Part shown: piece by piece, positions 17,782-26,043 of the stretch
How the letters are laid out: every line of letters begins with the position of its first letter
Position numbering within the stretch: position 1 is the stretch's first letter
Origin: Marinimicrobium hydrolyticum
GTDB lineage: Bacteria > Pseudomonadota > Gammaproteobacteria > Pseudomonadales > Cellvibrionaceae
Direction of reading: 5' to 3'
Length of the DNA stretch: 64,000 nucleotides
NCBI RefSeq assembly: GCF_030848505.1
Contig: NZ_JAVDDU010000001.1
Location: 248,001 to 312,000, forward strand
Program-made: the position numbers and the translations under genes
Notes under the pieces: generated by a model
What the model was told of the DNA's origin: nothing
Seen by the model: only the letters and a program-made list of their open reading frames with translations
Database searches by the model: none

Positions 17782-18698
17782 CCCCACTGCTGTTTACTCT
17801 GGAGCCACATTTGCCCTTACTGATGCCTCTCGCCCGTGGCTTGCGAGCGGATATAGGCACATTGAATAGGCGCCGGTTTCCCGATGGCGAGAGTTACCTG
17901 AAGGTGGATACGCCCGTGAGTGGCCGGCATTGTGTGCTGCTTGCCAACCTTGTGGATCCGGATTCCAAGTTTCTACCCCTGGTGTTTGTGGCCGCCACGT
18001 TGAAGGAGATGGCGGCGGCATCAGTGGGTTTAGTCGCTCCATACCTGAGTTACATGCGTCAGGACACGCGCTTCAGTGACGGGGAAGTGGTCACCTCAAA
18101 GATATTTGCGCGTTTGGTGTCCGTGGAATTGGATTGGTTGGTCACGGTGGACCCGCATCTGCATCGATACCGCAGTCTCGAGGAGATCTATTCCGTACCC
18201 ACCCACTCAGTGGCGGGCGCACCGATGTTGGCGCAATGGCTCGCTCAGCGAAACGAAGAGCTCCTGTTGGTGGGGCCGGATATAGAGAGCGAGCAGTGGG
18301 TTTCCGCTATTGCCGAGCAAATCCAGCAGCCTTTTATTATCGGCCGGAAAAAACGCCGGGGCGATCGTGATGTTACCGTCACTTTGCCAGACATGCGCGC
18401 CCACAAACACCGTACAGCGGTAATTATTGATGATGTCGTGAGCAGCGGGCACACGCTGCTCAAAACCCTGAAAGCATTAAAAAACGCCGATGTTGAGCGT
18501 ATAGACTGTGCCACAGTACACGGCATCTTTGCCGATGGAGTGGATGAAACCTTGCGTCGCGAAGGCGTGCGGGAGTTAATTTCCAGTAACTCCATCCCCC
18601 ATCCCTCCAATGCGGTAGATTTAAGTCCGGTTCTGGTGGGTCCGATAGAGCAACAACTGGCGGCTTGCCAGGCGCGAGCCAGTGGAGTCATTGCATGA
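17778..18698 (+). CDS. Ribose-phosphate pyrophosphokinase-like protein
   Basis: This 306-residue PRPP-synthetase-family protein is overlapped on both sides by its neighbours. Motifs: RRFPDGESYLKV near the N-terminus, the ATP-site loop PYLSYMRQDTRF at 88-99, DPHLHR at 125-130, and the PRPP-binding loop VIIDDVVSSGHTL at 215-227. The last departs from the VDDIIDTAGT form of housekeeping Prs and is nearer the archaeal-type or salvage-cluster enzymes. Standing between a phosphorylase and an RNase-like hydrolase, it may act in converting sugar phosphates from nucleotide breakdown to or from PRPP. It may not be the essential Prs of the cell, which is usually near ispE/pth. Confidence 0.85.
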   Translation: MTPLLFTLEPHLPLLMPLARGLRADIGTLNRRRFPDGESYLKVDTPVSGRHCVLLANLVDPDSKFLPLVFVAATLKEMAAASVGLVAPYLSYMRQDTRFSDGEVVTSKIFARLVSVELDWLVTVDPHLHRYRSLEEIYSVPTHSVAGAPMLAQWLAQRNEELLLVGPDIESEQWVSAIAEQIQQPFIIGRKKRRGDRDVTVTLPDMRAHKHRTAVIIDDVVSSGHTLLKTLKALKNADVERIDCATVHGIFADGVDETLRREGVRELISSNSIPHPSNAVDLSPVLVGPIEQQLAACQARASGVIA

Positions 18699-20050
18699 AT
18701 ATCGTGTTTTTAGGTGGAACTGAAACCGTAACCGGGTCCAAATTTCTGGTAGAGAGCGGTGATACCCGTATCCTCATCGACTGTGGCTTATTTCAGGGCT
18801 ACAAGTGGTTGCGGGAGCGCAATTGGCAAGATCCTCCTCTAGACATCAAAAACCTGGATGCGGTAGTGCTGACCCACGCGCACCTGGATCACTCCGGTTA
18901 CGTGCCGCGCCTTTATCGTCTGGGTTACCGTGGGCCCGTGTACACGCATCCGGCGACCCGAGCACTGTGTGGGGTACTGTTGCCTGACAGCGGTCACTTG
19001 CAGGAAGAAGACGCCCGTTTTTACAGCCGACACAAATTGAGCAAACACGAAAAGCCCGAGCCTTTATACGACCGGCAAACAGCGGAAGAGAGTCTATCGC
19101 TGTTTGAGTCAGTGAAGTTTGGTGAAGTGTTCACGGTGGGCGACGTTCGAATTTATTTGCAGCCGGCGGGGCATATTCTCGGGGCTGGCAGTGTGATCGT
19201 GGAAGCTGAGGGGAAACGAGTTGGTTTTTCCGGGGATGTGGGCAGGCCCGACGATCTTATGATGTACCCACCCAAACCTTTGCCAGAGTTAGATCTGCTG
19301 CTGTTGGAGTCCACTTACGGGATTCGTCGTCACGCAGAGGTCGATACGAGGGACCAACTCACCGAAATCGTCAACGATACGGTGAAAAAGGGCGGGGTGC
19401 TGCTAATCCCCAGCTTTGCCGTTGGCCGGGCCCAAGTGCTGCAATATTTGTTGGCGGAGTTGATGGATGCAGGCCGCATTCCAAAGCTTCAGGTATTTCT
19501 CGACAGTCCTATGGCCATTGATGTTTCAGGTATTTACCACCAGTACGCCGACCAGCACCGCTTGAGCTATGCGGATTGCCGCCGTATGGCGGAACTGGTG
19601 ACCTACACCCACAGTGTTGAAGAGTCCAAAGCATTAGCCGACATCAATTACCCGCATATCATTATCGCAGGCAGCGGTATGATCACAGGTGGGCGTATTC
19701 TCCACCACATGAAACGGCTGCTGAGCAACCACCGTACGACCTTGATGATGACCGGCTATCAGGCTGGAGGTACACGGGGGGCTCATCTTCTAGAAGGGGC
19801 CGAAACCGTCAAAATTCACGGTGAATATGTGCCGTGCAAGGCTCGAGTAACGGCTTTGGATGGTTTGTCCGGCCACGGAGACTGCGCGGATATTTCTGAG
19901 TGGTTAAAAGCGTCTGAGGTGAGTCCCAATACCCCAATCTACCTCGTTCACGGCGAACCGGATGCTGCGGACGGTATGCGAGTGTATCTACAGGAACAGG
20001 GTCATTCGGATGTGAAAGTGGCGGAATACAGAGCCATTGTCCGCTTGTAA
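18695..20050 (+). CDS. Beta-CASP metallo-beta-lactamase-fold hydrolase (RNase-like)
   Basis: This 451-residue cytosolic enzyme belongs to the CPSF73/RNase J-like beta-CASP superfamily. Motif 2 of the metal site is HAHLDH at 61-66, motif 3 is in AGHILGAGS, and motif 4 in FSGDVGR. The beta-CASP insert shows DSPMAIDV, then IIIAGSGMITGGRILHH, and the C-terminal SGHGD. Family members are RNA endo- or exonucleases. ATG 18695 overlaps the preceding stop (ATGA); the ten extra upstream residues of the longer frame are not family-like. As the third member of an overlapping operon with a nucleotide phosphorylase and a PRPP-synthetase homologue, a role in RNA recycling is likely. Confidence 0.87.
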   Translation: MNIVFLGGTETVTGSKFLVESGDTRILIDCGLFQGYKWLRERNWQDPPLDIKNLDAVVLTHAHLDHSGYVPRLYRLGYRGPVYTHPATRALCGVLLPDSGHLQEEDARFYSRHKLSKHEKPEPLYDRQTAEESLSLFESVKFGEVFTVGDVRIYLQPAGHILGAGSVIVEAEGKRVGFSGDVGRPDDLMMYPPKPLPELDLLLLESTYGIRRHAEVDTRDQLTEIVNDTVKKGGVLLIPSFAVGRAQVLQYLLAELMDAGRIPKLQVFLDSPMAIDVSGIYHQYADQHRLSYADCRRMAELVTYTHSVEESKALADINYPHIIIAGSGMITGGRILHHMKRLLSNHRTTLMMTGYQAGGTRGAHLLEGAETVKIHGEYVPCKARVTALDGLSGHGDCADISEWLKASEVSPNTPIYLVHGEPDAADGMRVYLQEQGHSDVKVAEYRAIVRL

Positions 20051-20064
20051 TTTAGAGGTGATGT

Positions 20065-20084
20065 CGGCCGCATCCGTGCGGCCG
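20065..20084. terminator. Stem-loop between converging operons
   Basis: CGGCCGCA-TCCG-TGCGGCCG is a perfect 8-bp stem with a tetraloop, 15 bp after the hydrolase stop and facing the regulator gene coming from the other side. No long U-run follows on either strand, so its strength is uncertain. Confidence 0.55.
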
Positions 20085-20139
20085 GTTAGCCGTCTGTTAA
20101 GCTAACCTATAAATCTGATTTTTGATGGCGTGAATGGTG

Positions 20140-20862
20140 CTAGGCAGTCTTCAGCCGATGTCGAAGCCCTTCAATGTCGATGAATTCCACGTTGCGTCCC
20201 GTTACCTTAAGAAGGTTCTTTTCGTGTAAACGAGTCAACATTCGGCTTACCGTTTCTACGGCTAACCCCAAAAAACTGGCGATATCGTTCCTGGACATTG
20301 GCAGTCTAAACTGGTGAGCGGTTAAATTTCGGTTGGTTTGACGGGTGGAAAAAGCCAACAGAAACGCAATGATACGCTCTTCGGCGGTGTGTTCACTGGT
20401 AAGCATAAGCAAGTCTTCGATATTAGCCAGCTCACGGCTCATGATCTTGACGAAGTGCTCTTGAATGTCTGGTGGCATACGAAGCTGGCTACCGTTTTCT
20501 TGAAACACCACCTCATAAACGAGTGATCGCTCCAACGCCACTGCTGACCCAATATAGTAACCTCGATGAATGCTGTCGAGGCCGATAAGATCCCCGGGCA
20601 TGTGAAAGCTAATAATTTTTTCATCGCCCCGTTCGTTAAGAACTAAACTTTTAAACGCGCCGCTGCGAACAAGATAGCAAGCGTTAAACGGCGTGCCCTG
20701 AGCGAAAATCCGTTCTCCGGCTTCACAGACAATTTCGTTTCTAAATAATTGGGATAAGGTATCTGAATCGGGTCGTGGCTTGCTTCGGCCCAGGTCACTT
20801 GTTGCGTAGGGCGCGCAACCTGGATTTGTATCTGAGGGAAAGGAAGCTAAAAGCGAATCCAT
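20140..20862 (-). CDS. CRP/FNR-family transcriptional regulator lacking Fe-S cysteines
   Basis: This 240-residue protein has a cyclic-nucleotide-binding-type beta-roll (about 40-125), a long dimer helix, and a C-terminal winged helix. It aligns well with E. coli FNR (SGAFKSLVLNERGDEKIISFHMPGDLIGLDSI), and its recognition helix reads AVETVSRML, keeping the E-xx-SR contacts (E203, S206, R207) that read TTGAT half-sites. The FNR cluster ligands are absent: there is no N-terminal C-x2-C-x5-C group, only C16, and the position of Cys122 is Tyr116. It therefore should not carry the FNR 4Fe-4S cluster and is closer in plan to FixK/DNR-type regulators. CGGAG precedes ATG 20862. It is the likely reader of the FNR-like sites in this window (inference). 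Confidence 0.9.
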   Translation of the reverse strand: MDSLLASFPSDTNPGCAPYATSDLGRSKPRPDSDTLSQLFRNEIVCEAGERIFAQGTPFNACYLVRSGAFKSLVLNERGDEKIISFHMPGDLIGLDSIHRGYYIGSAVALERSLVYEVVFQENGSQLRMPPDIQEHFVKIMSRELANIEDLLMLTSEHTAEERIIAFLLAFSTRQTNRNLTAHQFRLPMSRNDIASFLGLAVETVSRMLTRLHEKNLLKVTGRNVEFIDIEGLRHRLKTA

Positions 20863-21058
20863 GTGTGTGTGCTCCGATTAAACCAAGTCTAAACATACGC
20901 CGCTTACCGAAAAAGAACAACGCACTGAATTTTTGAGAAACAGTATATTGCTGTCGCGTAAGATTGCCAACCTTGTTGGTGGCGAGCGTGTTGGATTCTG
21001 GGGCCGTTACTTGGGAAGGCCAGAATCTTCTTGTATACAAGAGACTGCGTCTTTGTTT
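20863..21058. promoter_or_regulatory. Upstream region of the FNR-family gene
   Basis: This 196-bp gap separates the regulator from the CBS gene. It contains a 14-bp palindrome, TCTTGTATACAAGA, at 21029-21042, a possible operator or hairpin. No FNR-type box was found, so autoregulation through such a site is not supported. Confidence 0.35.
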
Positions 21059-21544
21059 TTAGGTCGCTGGGGCTCTTTCAGAGCTGGATTGACGTATCAT
21101 GCGCAGCGTCGCTACTACTTCCCCCGCCGATAAACTTTTGGCGCTGCGTGAGATCGCCTTGGCTCTGGCGGTGGTACGCTCGACTACATCTTTAAGGCTG
21201 ATGATTCCGACGATGTGGTTGTCGGCATCGACTACGGGCATTCTGTGAACTTGGCGCTGCCCCATCTCTTCCAAGATGTCGTGAATATTATCATTGGCTT
21301 GGCAGGTAAAACAACTTTTCCCTTCGAGAAGTTCGCTGCAACTGATTTCCCATAGGGGACGGTGCTTAAGAGTCGCCGCCATAGTAATGTCTCGATCAGT
21401 GATAACGCCTTGCAGTTGATCGTTGTCGTCGACAATGGGAACGATGCCGTAATCCTCGTTCCACATCAGGCTGCCGACAGTATTTAAGTTGTCGCTTGAT
21501 CGGCAACATTTCACTTCACTGTGCATTACCTCTTTTACTAGCAT
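21059..21544 (-). CDS. CBS-domain pair protein
   Basis: This 161-residue protein consists mostly of two CBS domains: VKEVMHSEVKCCRSSDNLNTVGSLM...GVITDRDITMAATL in the first and LLEGKSCFTCQANDNIHDILEEMGQRQVHRMPVVDADNHIVGIISLKDVV in the second. Such stand-alone pairs bind adenine nucleotides (AMP, ATP, SAM or NAD) and act as energy sensors. I chose ATG 21544 (MLVKEVMHS), since GGAGG stands 8 bases before it; the frame extends to 21583 but the extra residues are not CBS-like. A short C-terminal Ser/Arg-rich tail follows. The gene has its own FNR-like site upstream. Confidence 0.88.
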   Translation of the reverse strand: MLVKEVMHSEVKCCRSSDNLNTVGSLMWNEDYGIVPIVDDNDQLQGVITDRDITMAATLKHRPLWEISCSELLEGKSCFTCQANDNIHDILEEMGQRQVHRMPVVDADNHIVGIISLKDVVERTTARAKAISRSAKSLSAGEVVATLRMIRQSSSERAPAT

Positions 21545-21587
21545 TTTAAAACCCTCCATGTGTGCTTTACGGTTGTACTGCAAAAAA

Positions 21588-21632
21588 ATTAGTGTGCCAC
21601 AGTTTGATTTTAGCTAATTTGACTCAGGTCAT
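21588..21632 (-). promoter_or_regulatory. FNR-like site and -10 upstream of the CBS gene
   Basis: TTGACTCAGGTCAT lies at 21619-21632. Both half-sites differ from TTGAT/ATCAA in the same, symmetric way (T to C, A to G), as in the pilZ site at 44973, and the last base is also off consensus. On the minus strand, CACACT (21596-21591) occupies the expected -10 position, and the better ACTAAT lies 3 bp closer to the gene. The predicted start is near 21581-21584, giving a ~40-nt leader. Confidence 0.55.
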
Positions 21633-21722
21633 ATTAACCTAATTCTGGGTTGAGTAAGGGCACACACACCACAAAAAGAGCAAACAGACCAAAATTTGGC
21701 GTCTCAAATCGTATTTGTTGCA

Positions 21723-24500
21723 TCACTGGTTGCGTTTTCTAAGTCGTTTTCGTCGAATGGCCTTTTCGGCTTCCACCAGAAGAAAAATCAGCGCTGAGAC
21801 AATAATGATCACCAGCCAGTGTACAAGTTCTAGTTGGGCGCTACCAAAAAGCAATTGCATGGGAGGAAGGTAGGTCCACGCCAACTGGAAGACGATGACT
21901 GCCGCTATGGAAATAAGTACCGGCCGACTGCCCATAATAGCCGAGAGTGAGCACGAGGAGTGAGTAATGAATCGGCTGTTAAGAAGGTAAGCGACGCTGC
22001 CCATGACTAAGACATTAACCGCTCCTGAGCGAGCTGTCTCTACAGAGGTTTCCTGTAGCACCAGTAGCCACAGGAACATTCCGTACACCGCGAGCAATAG
22101 CAGCACAGATACAAAAATCACGCGCCAAAGGAGAAACATATCAAGTAGGGGAGCTTTGGAGTCACGGGGTGGTTTATGCATGAGTTCCGCTTCACCGGGC
22201 TCGAATCCCAGTGCTAGGCCTAAAGTCACCGCGACAATCATATTCACCCACAAAGCCTGTACGGGCGTAATGGGCAACATGATGCCCGCCAGCACCGCAA
22301 AAGCGATAGCCAGCCCCTGGCCACCGTTTGTTGGCAGCATGAAAATGATGGTTTTTTTAATGTTGTCATAGACTTTCCGGCCTTCTTCTACCGCGTTGAC
22401 GATGCTGGCAAAGTTGTCGTCGGCGAGTACGATTTCTGCGGCTTCTTGCGCCGCCTCGGTGCCGCCGATACCCATGGCAACGCCAACATCCGCACGCTTG
22501 AGTGCCGGCGCATCATTTACTCCGTCGCCGGTCATTGCACAGACGTGCCCGGACGCCTGTGCGGCCTTCACTAGACGCAGTTTGTGTTCGGGCGCTGCGC
22601 GGGCGTAAATGTCGGCTTGCGCAAAGCAGTCACTGAGCTCCTGCTCCGACATACCTTGTAATTCCTTGCCAGTGATAGCCTTGTCAGTACGTTGCAAGCC
22701 CAGCTTTTCACCGATGGCGCGGGCGGTAAGGGCGTGATCCCCGGTCACCATTACCGGGCGTATCCCGGCTTTCAAGCACGTTTTAATGGCATCTACGACC
22801 GCTTCGCGAGGTGGGTCTAGAAGTCCAACTAGACCGAGCAGCACCAGATTGTCCTCGCAGTCCTCTTCCTTTAGCTGAGTTTCGTTGTCGGCAGCCTTTT
22901 CTGCAAGGGCTAAAACCCTAAGCCCTTGTGAGGATAGCTCTTCGATTTTTCGTTCCCATTCGTCTCGTTGCAAAGTCTTGTCGCCATCGATGGTTCGAAC
23001 ATGAGAGCACATTTCGATGATTCGATCCGGGGCGCCTTTTACGTGTATGGTAGCGTTGTCCTTATCAGGGTATTGATCCAGAGTCGCCATGTACTTGCGT
23101 TCTGATTCAAAGGGAACCACATCGCGCCGAGGAAATCGCTCCCGAAGCTCTTTAGCACCTAATCCGGCTTTCTCCGCAGCGACAACCAACGCTGCTTCGG
23201 TGGGATCCCCATTAATCGTCCACTGATCTTCCTCTCGACGTAGCCCGGCATCGTTGCACAGTAGGCCAATGGTCAAAAAACGTTTCAACAGTGGATGTTC
23301 CTCCACGTTTAAGCGTTCGCGCTTTTGACTGGGTGCTTCACCCCCTTCGCTCTGCATGGTGTCGGAGATGTAAAAATCTCCTTCAGGCGCATAGCCGATA
23401 CCATCAATTTCCACCTCGCCTTCGGCCAATGCGATGCGCTGGGCAGTCATCTCATTGCGGGTTAATGTGCCGGTTTTGTCGGAAAAAATAATGCTGGTAG
23501 AGCCGAGTGTCTCCACGGCCGGCAGGCGCCTTACGATGGCGTTTCGCTTCGCCATGGCTTGAACGCCCAACGCTAGAGTAATGGTAACTATGGCGGGTAG
23601 GCCTTCGGGGATTGCTGCCACCGCCAGCGCGACGCTGGCCATAAAGGCGTCGGGCACCTCCATACCGTGAACAACGATACCGAAGATGCCAGTTATGGCG
23701 GCCGCGCTAAGTATAAAGTAGGCAAGTACCCGCCCGGCGCGGTCTAGTTGCCTAAGCAGTGGAGTTTGTACTCTATCGACTTCGCCCAACATGGTAGAGA
23801 TACGGCCAATCTCCGTGCCTGCACCGGTTTCAACGACCACGCCCTGTGCGTTTCCCTGAGCGACCAATGTGCTTGCATAGGCCATGCACTGTCTATCGCC
23901 AAGTTCTGTATCTTCCGGAACCCTGGCCGTGTCTTTGTCCACGGGTTCCGATTCACCGGTGAGTGCGGCCTCTTCGGTTCGCAACCGTCGTACCTTGAGT
24001 AATCGGAGATCAGCCGGGACACGATCGCCACTTTCAATGTGCACTATATCGCCAGGCACTAGCTCCTCGGCTGGGATTTCCCGTCGTTCTCCTGAGCGCT
24101 GTACGGTCGCTTTTGGTGAGAGCATGTTCTTGATGCTGTTTAGAGCGCTCTCGGCCTTTCCCTCCTGGAAGAACCCGATGAGTGTGATAATAGCGACCAC
24201 AGCAAAGATGGCCACGGCGTCTACCCATTGATCGAGTAAGCCGCTGACCACACCTGCGATGAGAAGAATGATGATGAGTATGTTGTTGAGTTGATCGAAT
24301 AGGCGGCGCCACCAAGGCCGCTGCTTTTGTCGTTTTAGCTCATTGCGACCAAATTTTTCCAGTAAACGACGTGCCTGTTCGTCGCTAATCCCACTTGAGT
24401 CGCTACCCAGATCATCCAACACCTGTTCCGGTGGGCGGGAATGCCAGGCGGTTCGAGAGCGTTCATTTGGGTCGCCTTCGGATGTTTTCGAATGAGACAT
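21723..24500 (-). CDS. P-type cation-transporting ATPase (type II, Ca2+-like), copy 2
   Basis: This 925-residue pump shares the plan of the ATPase at 8516-11233: TGES at 181-184, PEGLP at 298-302, DKTGT at 341-345, [21 protein letters not shown] further on, and a six-helix C-terminal region. An N-terminal WHSRPPEQVLDDLGSDSSGIS segment is the cation-ATPase N domain. A GEAPSQKRER insert in the nucleotide-binding domain distinguishes it from copy 1. Ion specificity cannot be read. It lies 83 bp behind an ATP-grasp gene and 178 bp before the CBS gene on the same strand, a context suggesting a link to energy state. Confidence 0.92.
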   Translation of the reverse strand: MSHSKTSEGDPNERSRTAWHSRPPEQVLDDLGSDSSGISDEQARRLLEKFGRNELKRQKQRPWWRRLFDQLNNILIIILLIAGVVSGLLDQWVDAVAIFAVVAIITLIGFFQEGKAESALNSIKNMLSPKATVQRSGERREIPAEELVPGDIVHIESGDRVPADLRLLKVRRLRTEEAALTGESEPVDKDTARVPEDTELGDRQCMAYASTLVAQGNAQGVVVETGAGTEIGRISTMLGEVDRVQTPLLRQLDRAGRVLAYFILSAAAITGIFGIVVHGMEVPDAFMASVALAVAAIPEGLPAIVTITLALGVQAMAKRNAIVRRLPAVETLGSTSIIFSDKTGTLTRNEMTAQRIALAEGEVEIDGIGYAPEGDFYISDTMQSEGGEAPSQKRERLNVEEHPLLKRFLTIGLLCNDAGLRREEDQWTINGDPTEAALVVAAEKAGLGAKELRERFPRRDVVPFESERKYMATLDQYPDKDNATIHVKGAPDRIIEMCSHVRTIDGDKTLQRDEWERKIEELSSQGLRVLALAEKAADNETQLKEEDCEDNLVLLGLVGLLDPPREAVVDAIKTCLKAGIRPVMVTGDHALTARAIGEKLGLQRTDKAITGKELQGMSEQELSDCFAQADIYARAAPEHKLRLVKAAQASGHVCAMTGDGVNDAPALKRADVGVAMGIGGTEAAQEAAEIVLADDNFASIVNAVEEGRKVYDNIKKTIIFMLPTNGGQGLAIAFAVLAGIMLPITPVQALWVNMIVAVTLGLALGFEPGEAELMHKPPRDSKAPLLDMFLLWRVIFVSVLLLLAVYGMFLWLLVLQETSVETARSGAVNVLVMGSVAYLLNSRFITHSSCSLSAIMGSRPVLISIAAVIVFQLAWTYLPPMQLLFGSAQLELVHWLVIIIVSALIFLLVEAEKAIRRKRLRKRNQ

Positions 24501-24583
24501 GAAGCAGGTGCCCCCCGTCTTGCTGAGAATTGGCGTTTACGACCTCGAAGCAGGTCGGAGCTTGCCAGTGACAGTCGAAGGCC

Positions 24584-25927
24584 CTATGTTCGCATATCTT
24601 CAGGCGGCTGCGCACGGGTTTGAGCGCTATAGGAAAACTCAAAAGGCAAGAAATCTTTGGCTTCATCAAATTTTTGGTTTATTTCGGACACGTTGTGACC
24701 GGCAATCACAAGCTCCGCCAGGACCCAGCTATAGGAATCCCGGTCGGCCACATCTTCTAATCGGTCGCCCTCATGCACGGCGATGGTAACGGATGTCTCT
24801 GGCTGTTGCTCGTGAAGCCGTGCTAAATCCCGTTCGTTTGGGGCCCTAACGCAGCGGGCATCTTCCACGTCAAAACGTCGATACATAAACTTTGCGGCAA
24901 TGTTAAAGGGGCCCCCGCCATGCTCAAAGTGCGGTTCATCGCCGGCGCCCACGTGAATCGCGACTTCATAGTTAGACATGCCATCCACATGAGCCATAAG
25001 TTTGCTATGAGATTGAGATACGCGCGGGTTGACTTCTATAATTCGAATCTGATCATTGTCCTGATTCCAGAAAAACTCGACGTTAAAGCAACCGTTGTTG
25101 TATCCGATTCCGGTGAGAAGTTTCGCGGTTGCATTGTTGCAACGCTCTTGTATACGGCGAGCGCGCGTCGAAGGATAGCGATAGGCTTGAAAGCTCTTGT
25201 GGTTTGCAGCTCGAATCATATCCACGACACCGTGAATATGGACTTCACCGTTTTTGATGTAGCCCTCGGGGGCGATCTCTATGCCGGGCATAAACTCTTC
25301 GGCCACCATATAGGTACCATCAATGCCATTCAGCTCGCTAGCATCAATGCGGGAAAGAATTTTGTTAAAGGGGGCGCCAATTCTCCTTATGGACTTCCTG
25401 CTGATGTCCATGGCGCGATCGAATTCTCTACGATTGTTGATTTTGAAACCCAGCATGGAAGAGTATGAGCATACCGGCTTTATCCAAAACGGAAAGCGTA
25501 GGGTAATTTCGGAAAATGGATCATTTGAGAAGGGATTAACAGCGCAAAAGTTCGGAGTAAATTCTGGTACGATTTTTTTCTGTTCAACGCGGCTCCAGTA
25601 TTTGTGAGCACACTTAAGAACCGCTTCCAAGCTGGGTGATGGGAGGCCAAACTTTTCGCACAGTATTGCCGCCATTGCGGTAACGGGAAAATCCCAATAG
25701 CCAATGATGGCGTCAATGGGCTCGTCAAAATCGCGCAACTGACGTTCGGCTTTATCGAGCGCCGCATCTACGTCGAAGTCTTCGCTGCGGGTTCGTTCAC
25801 CTGCCGGTAGAAGTCCGTGGAAAACGACGTCCTCTCGGTTGGGTATAGCCTCCAAGTCCTGTAAGTGTTCATCGTCCAGATACAACACGAAGATGTTTTT
25901 TGAGCGTTGTTTACTTTCACTCATCAT
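24584..25927 (-). CDS. ATP-grasp enzyme of unknown substrate
   Basis: This ~447-residue protein has an ATP-grasp fold of the carboxylate-amine ligase type. The N-terminal pre-ATP domain contains IDAIIGYWDFPVTAMAAILCEKFGLPSPS. The ATP-binding lysine lies in RFPFWIKPVCSYSS, followed by an SSxxxxF loop and by VAEEFMPGIEIAPEGYIKNGEVHIHGVVD. The metal site is GCFNVEFFWNQDNDQIRIIEVNPRVSQSHSKL, with the typical E...EvNpR. These enzymes activate a carboxylate with ATP and join it to an amine or thiol. The C-terminal ~120 residues do not match a module I know. A start one residue on (second ATG, 25924) is equally possible. It lies between the trehalose-forming gene and a P-type ATPase. Confidence 0.85.
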   Translation of the reverse strand: MMSESKQRSKNIFVLYLDDEHLQDLEAIPNREDVVFHGLLPAGERTRSEDFDVDAALDKAERQLRDFDEPIDAIIGYWDFPVTAMAAILCEKFGLPSPSLEAVLKCAHKYWSRVEQKKIVPEFTPNFCAVNPFSNDPFSEITLRFPFWIKPVCSYSSMLGFKINNRREFDRAMDISRKSIRRIGAPFNKILSRIDASELNGIDGTYMVAEEFMPGIEIAPEGYIKNGEVHIHGVVDMIRAANHKSFQAYRYPSTRARRIQERCNNATAKLLTGIGYNNGCFNVEFFWNQDNDQIRIIEVNPRVSQSHSKLMAHVDGMSNYEVAIHVGAGDEPHFEHGGGPFNIAAKFMYRRFDVEDARCVRAPNERDLARLHEQQPETSVTIAVHEGDRLEDVADRDSYSWVLAELVIAGHNVSEINQKFDEAKDFLPFEFSYSAQTRAQPPEDMRT

Positions 25928-25956
25928 GGCAATCCCTTAGTGCCCAAAAGTCGTAG

Positions 25957-25977
25957 GCGCCACGATCGCAGTGGCGC
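25957..25977 (-). other. Stem-loop between treZ-treY and the ATP-grasp gene
   Basis: GCGCCAC pairs with GTGGCGC around GATCGCA in the 116-bp gap. It has no U-run and may partially terminate or protect the upstream transcript. Confidence 0.4.
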
Positions 25978-26043
25978 GAGCAATACGAAGCATCGTCCAG
26001 CGTATGGACCGCGCAAGCTCGGTACTGGTTTCAAGGGAATGCG

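Noticed and set aside
21029-21042. 14-bp palindrome TCTTGTATACAAGA as an FNR-type operator
   Set aside because: It does not fit TTGAT-N4-ATCAA; retained only as a possible unknown operator.
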